Source of the DNA: Paraflavitalea sp. CAU 1676
Lineage (GTDB): Bacteria; Bacteroidota; Bacteroidia; Chitinophagales; Chitinophagaceae
DNA: 64,000 nucleotides
Assembly: GCF_029223285.1 (NCBI RefSeq)
Contig: NZ_JARHUJ010000006.1
Span: 558,001-622,000 of the forward strand
Direction of reading: 5' to 3'
Position 1 is the stretch's first letter. Each line of letters opens with the position of its first letter. Under the pieces are notes generated by a model. That model made no database searches. It was not told the origin of the DNA and saw only the letters and a program-made list of their open reading frames with translations. Of this stretch, positions 61,364 through 64,000 are shown piece by piece. The position numbers and the translations under genes are program-made.

Positions 61364-64000
61364 CTACGCCTTCGCCTCGGCCAGCTTGATCGCATGCACC
61401 GAAGCCAATACTTCAGAATATAACGTATCGGCGATCCTGCCAACCGGTATCAGCCGCTCGTCTTTTTCGTTCCGCGGTTCCGTAAACCAACCCTTGCGGC
61501 CTTTATCCGCCACCATAAAATACAACCTACCCAGCGCCGGGTCTATATCGCTATCAAACCCCGCCGCAAATACACCCTGCACTTCCAGCACCGCTTCCAC
61601 CGTACCGCTATAATCCAAAAAATGAAAAGCATTGATAGAACCAGCATCCTCCGCCTGTCCCTTCCGCCAGCCAAATCTTTCCAACGTACCCCTGATAGAA
61701 CCGCTCACCGTTTCCTTTCCGTTAAAATCATACATGATGGCCTTGCTGCTTTCCTCATCAGCCAACCGGTAAATGGGTCTGTCCAGTTGAGGAAAAATAG
61801 GCTCTATAGAAAGGTCAAAGAACTTCCGCTTCCAGACCTGCAATACACCTTCCGTTAAATGAATAGGATGCACGATCCTGATTTGCGCTCCCTCAGGAAT
61901 GGTTATTTCGTCGTCGTCGATATTCACAAGCGTAGTATCTTCCTGACAAATAAAGCAGTCTACCAGCCTGCCCTCATTATACACACCCCACAACAGCTTC
62001 GTCGCATAAATGAACATGACGGGATTATGGAGGAAGAAAGCCTGCCACACTTCAAAAGGCCAGACCCTTTGCACCACCAGGTAATTCTCCAATCTCAGCG
62101 ACTGCGATTTCACCACATCCCGCACTTCCTTCGCCAGGTCTTTGAACTCGGCTTTCAGGTCTGCAGATGCCGCTGCCGGTAAATTCTTCAGCGCCTTATT
62201 GTCTTCATCAAAGAAAGATATCTTGAACTTACTATCGATAAAAGCACGGTACTCATCATCCCCGATCCTGAAATGCCTGAACAAACCTTCAAAACCAAAA
62301 TCGGGCACAATACGATCGCCCAGCTCCTGGATAGTGATACCCAGTTCTTCAGCCGCATCCTCCAGCGCCTGCAAAGCCGTGGCGCCGATCACCGCTTTCT
62401 TATTCCTGTATTTCCGGCTATACCACTCCACCCATCGCAGTGCTTTATCATTGCCCTGCAAAGCCAAAGCACCCACGCCATGCTCGGCCATCTTCGTCCT
62501 GTTTTCTTCCAGCCAGTTGTTGATCGTAGTGCGGATCTTATCCACCGTATCATCGTCGCCCAATAAAGCCGCCACCGCCATCAGGAACTTATGCTCTGCC
62601 TTGGCTCCATTGTCCAGGTATCGTTGAAACAACTGTCGCGCAAATTCCCCTGCACGCCCCCGGTCAACCTGCGACAGTAATATCCGCGCTTCCACATCCG
62701 ATCGCATTGTCTTTACACGGCTCATACGATAGATCAGGAACCGCACAGCCTCCACATTCAGCGCCGAACCATCTTTGTAATATAGGTCAGGCAGCTTAGC
62801 CTCTTCCAGCCACAGCTCCATCGGCGCATTCAGCTTGCCCCTCTTCTTCGCTCCTTCGATCATCTCCTGCACAAACGCCTTATCGGCCCTCGCTTCGAGA
62901 TCGGCCGCCACCGTCTGCAACAACACATCGCGGGCATTATCATTGGATTCTTTTTGTAAAGCTTTGTTGACAGCCTCAATGGCAGCAGTTGATGCAAACC
63001 GCTGCAGTATCACCGCAGCCGTTAATCTCGTTTCTGCCTGTTTGCTATCGAGCAGCGCGATCGCCTTTTCCTCCGCCGAAGCATCCTTCTCCACCAATAA
63101 AGCAATAACAGCTGCTTTCAATGGCTTCGATTTGGTGCCCACCACCTTCCATACAAAAGGCAGATAATCCGCAGGCTCAAAATGCTCCTGCATCAGCGTC
63201 AGCATTTTAGTGTAGTGCTCTATGCCATCGGGCGGACTATCGTTTTGCAGATCACTTTGCAAAAGAGGTAGCGCCTCTTTACCAAGCACCTTATGAAGTG
63301 CTTCCATCGCATCATACGAAAGGAATTTCTTGTTGGCCATCCACTCGTGGATCAGCTTCAGTATCTGCTCCCGCTCGAATTGCAGCAAATAATACACGGC
63401 CAGTCCGCTCAGTTTATAACGAACATCGTCCTCCTGCAGCCAGGTACTTTCCCAATTGTCCAATTGCTTTTGATTCACCATGAAAAAGAGGTACAGATTC
63501 GCCAAACCAGTCAGCAAAGCACCATACTGCTCTTTGTTCTTATTGTACAAGCCCAGGCCCAACGTAAATCGTTGCTGAATATCCGACCTGTCCCGGACAC
63601 CAGGCTGTTGGAGATGTCCAATAATGGCTGGAACATACTTGCCCTCGCGATAGCCCAATAAAAATCCGGCTACCTGGTGATCATGCAAGGCTTTATGAAT
63701 AGCGTAATTTGTTGCATGCTCATCGAGCATATTCTCCTCCAGTAATAGGAAATAAAGGAAGTTCCACGAATAAGAGTATAGAAAGGTAGGTTGCCGGTAA
63801 GCTCCTGATTTCATCAGAAACTCCGACAGGTACTGCTTCAATTCCGTACCCTGCAGCATTTTTAAAACATAACCCTCTCCTTTGCCATCGAAAAAGGAAA
63901 CGATATCCTCAAACACCTTCACTTGGCCATAACCGATCTTTTGAAAATAGTTAATGGTCACCGCTACCGCATTGTTGGTAGGATGCGCCACCGTATACTG
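61364..64000 (-). CDS. DUF4132-domain protein, N-terminus beyond window
   Basis: The stop is at 61364 and the minus-strand frame is open to position 64000, so at least 878 codons are visible and the N-terminus is probably outside. The middle region consists of helical, Armadillo/HEAT-like repeats (KPLKAAVIALLVEKDASAEE, then LLDSKQAETRLTAAVILQRF). The C-terminal third carries the DUF4132-type domain (QIRIVHPIHLTEGVLQVWKR, then SGSIRGTLERFGWRKGQ and GRLYFMVADKGRKGWF). Such proteins have been noted with molybdate-metabolism regulators and WGR-domain proteins; function unclear. A GTG at 63991 is an in-frame start option but appears internal. Confidence 0.75.
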   Translation of the reverse strand, partial: QYTVAHPTNNAVAVTINYFQKIGYGQVKVFEDIVSFFDGKGEGYVLKMLQGTELKQYLSEFLMKSGAYRQPTFLYSYSWNFLYFLLLEENMLDEHATNYAIHKALHDHQVAGFLLGYREGKYVPAIIGHLQQPGVRDRSDIQQRFTLGLGLYNKNKEQYGALLTGLANLYLFFMVNQKQLDNWESTWLQEDDVRYKLSGLAVYYLLQFEREQILKLIHEWMANKKFLSYDAMEALHKVLGKEALPLLQSDLQNDSPPDGIEHYTKMLTLMQEHFEPADYLPFVWKVVGTKSKPLKAAVIALLVEKDASAEEKAIALLDSKQAETRLTAAVILQRFASTAAIEAVNKALQKESNDNARDVLLQTVAADLEARADKAFVQEMIEGAKKRGKLNAPMELWLEEAKLPDLYYKDGSALNVEAVRFLIYRMSRVKTMRSDVEARILLSQVDRGRAGEFARQLFQRYLDNGAKAEHKFLMAVAALLGDDDTVDKIRTTINNWLEENRTKMAEHGVGALALQGNDKALRWVEWYSRKYRNKKAVIGATALQALEDAAEELGITIQELGDRIVPDFGFEGLFRHFRIGDDEYRAFIDSKFKISFFDEDNKALKNLPAAASADLKAEFKDLAKEVRDVVKSQSLRLENYLVVQRVWPFEVWQAFFLHNPVMFIYATKLLWGVYNEGRLVDCFICQEDTTLVNIDDDEITIPEGAQIRIVHPIHLTEGVLQVWKRKFFDLSIEPIFPQLDRPIYRLADEESSKAIMYDFNGKETVSGSIRGTLERFGWRKGQAEDAGSINAFHFLDYSGTVEAVLEVQGVFAAGFDSDIDPALGRLYFMVADKGRKGWFTEPRNEKDERLIPVGRIADTLYSEVLASVHAIKLAEAKA

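Overview
The window looks like a chromosomal segment of a Bacteroidota bacterium, most likely Chitinophagaceae (Chitinophaga/Niastella-like). The evidence is a SusC/SusD pair, many short lipoproteins and Tat-exported sugar enzymes, families typical of this phylum (DUF1080, DUF3127, DUF4421, choice-of-anchor I), a TTTG-N17-TACATTTG promoter-like pair, and almost no Shine-Dalgarno sequences. No rRNA, tRNA, CRISPR array or intact transposon was seen; one solitary RAYT-type Y1 transposase gene is present. The first gene (DeoR regulator) and the last gene (DUF4132 protein) run off the window.

Region 1 (1-16.4 kb) is a polysaccharide-utilisation-like locus. A divergent DeoR-family regulator faces a tightly packed 11-gene operon: SusC, SusD, an MFS carrier, an FAD oxidoreductase, an exported EEP-fold phosphodiesterase, a polyol-permease-like MFS carrier, a 2-hydroxyacid dehydrogenase, two different FGGY kinases, a histidine phosphatase and a secreted glycerophosphodiester phosphodiesterase. 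It has no glycoside hydrolase or polysaccharide lyase; its only hydrolases act on phosphate esters. I infer a polyol-phosphodiester substrate such as teichoic acid or lipid head groups.

Region 2 (16.4-31.7 kb) resembles a 3-keto-glycoside pathway. A six-gene minus-strand operon carries an MFS carrier, a hydroxypyruvate-isomerase-like TIM barrel, two GMC oxidoreductases, a gluconate-dehydrogenase-subunit-3 protein and a second TIM barrel. Divergent genes encode a Gfo/Idh oxidoreductase, a TIM barrel, a c-type cytochrome lipoprotein and two DUF1080 lipoproteins; a last minus-strand pair encodes a Tat-exported Gfo/Idh protein and a TIM barrel. Together they could oxidise sugars at C3 in the periplasm, pass electrons to cytochrome c, cleave the 3-keto-glycosides and import and process the products.

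Region 3 (31.8-42.8 kb) holds an ECF sigma factor with a membrane protein, a Spx/ArsC-like protein, the RAYT gene, small secreted proteins, a DUF4421 outer-membrane protein, and a compact three-gene operon: patatin phospholipase, thermolysin-like zinc metallopeptidase, and a metallo-beta-lactamase-fold protein with a histone-H1-like tail. I do not recognise this trio as a described system; it is the best candidate here for something new.

Region 4 (42.8-64 kb) has two convergent L,D-transpeptidase genes separated by an unusual array of 14 degenerate ~17-bp repeats, a cyclophilin, a possible small RNA with a strong terminator, a 48-aa gene with a structured leader, and housekeeping or unknown genes. 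It also has a WYL regulator divergent from a TerD/RING-like protein plus two overlapping RlaP-type nucleotidyltransferases (an RNA-repair-associated module), then small unknown proteins and the DUF4132 protein at the edge.
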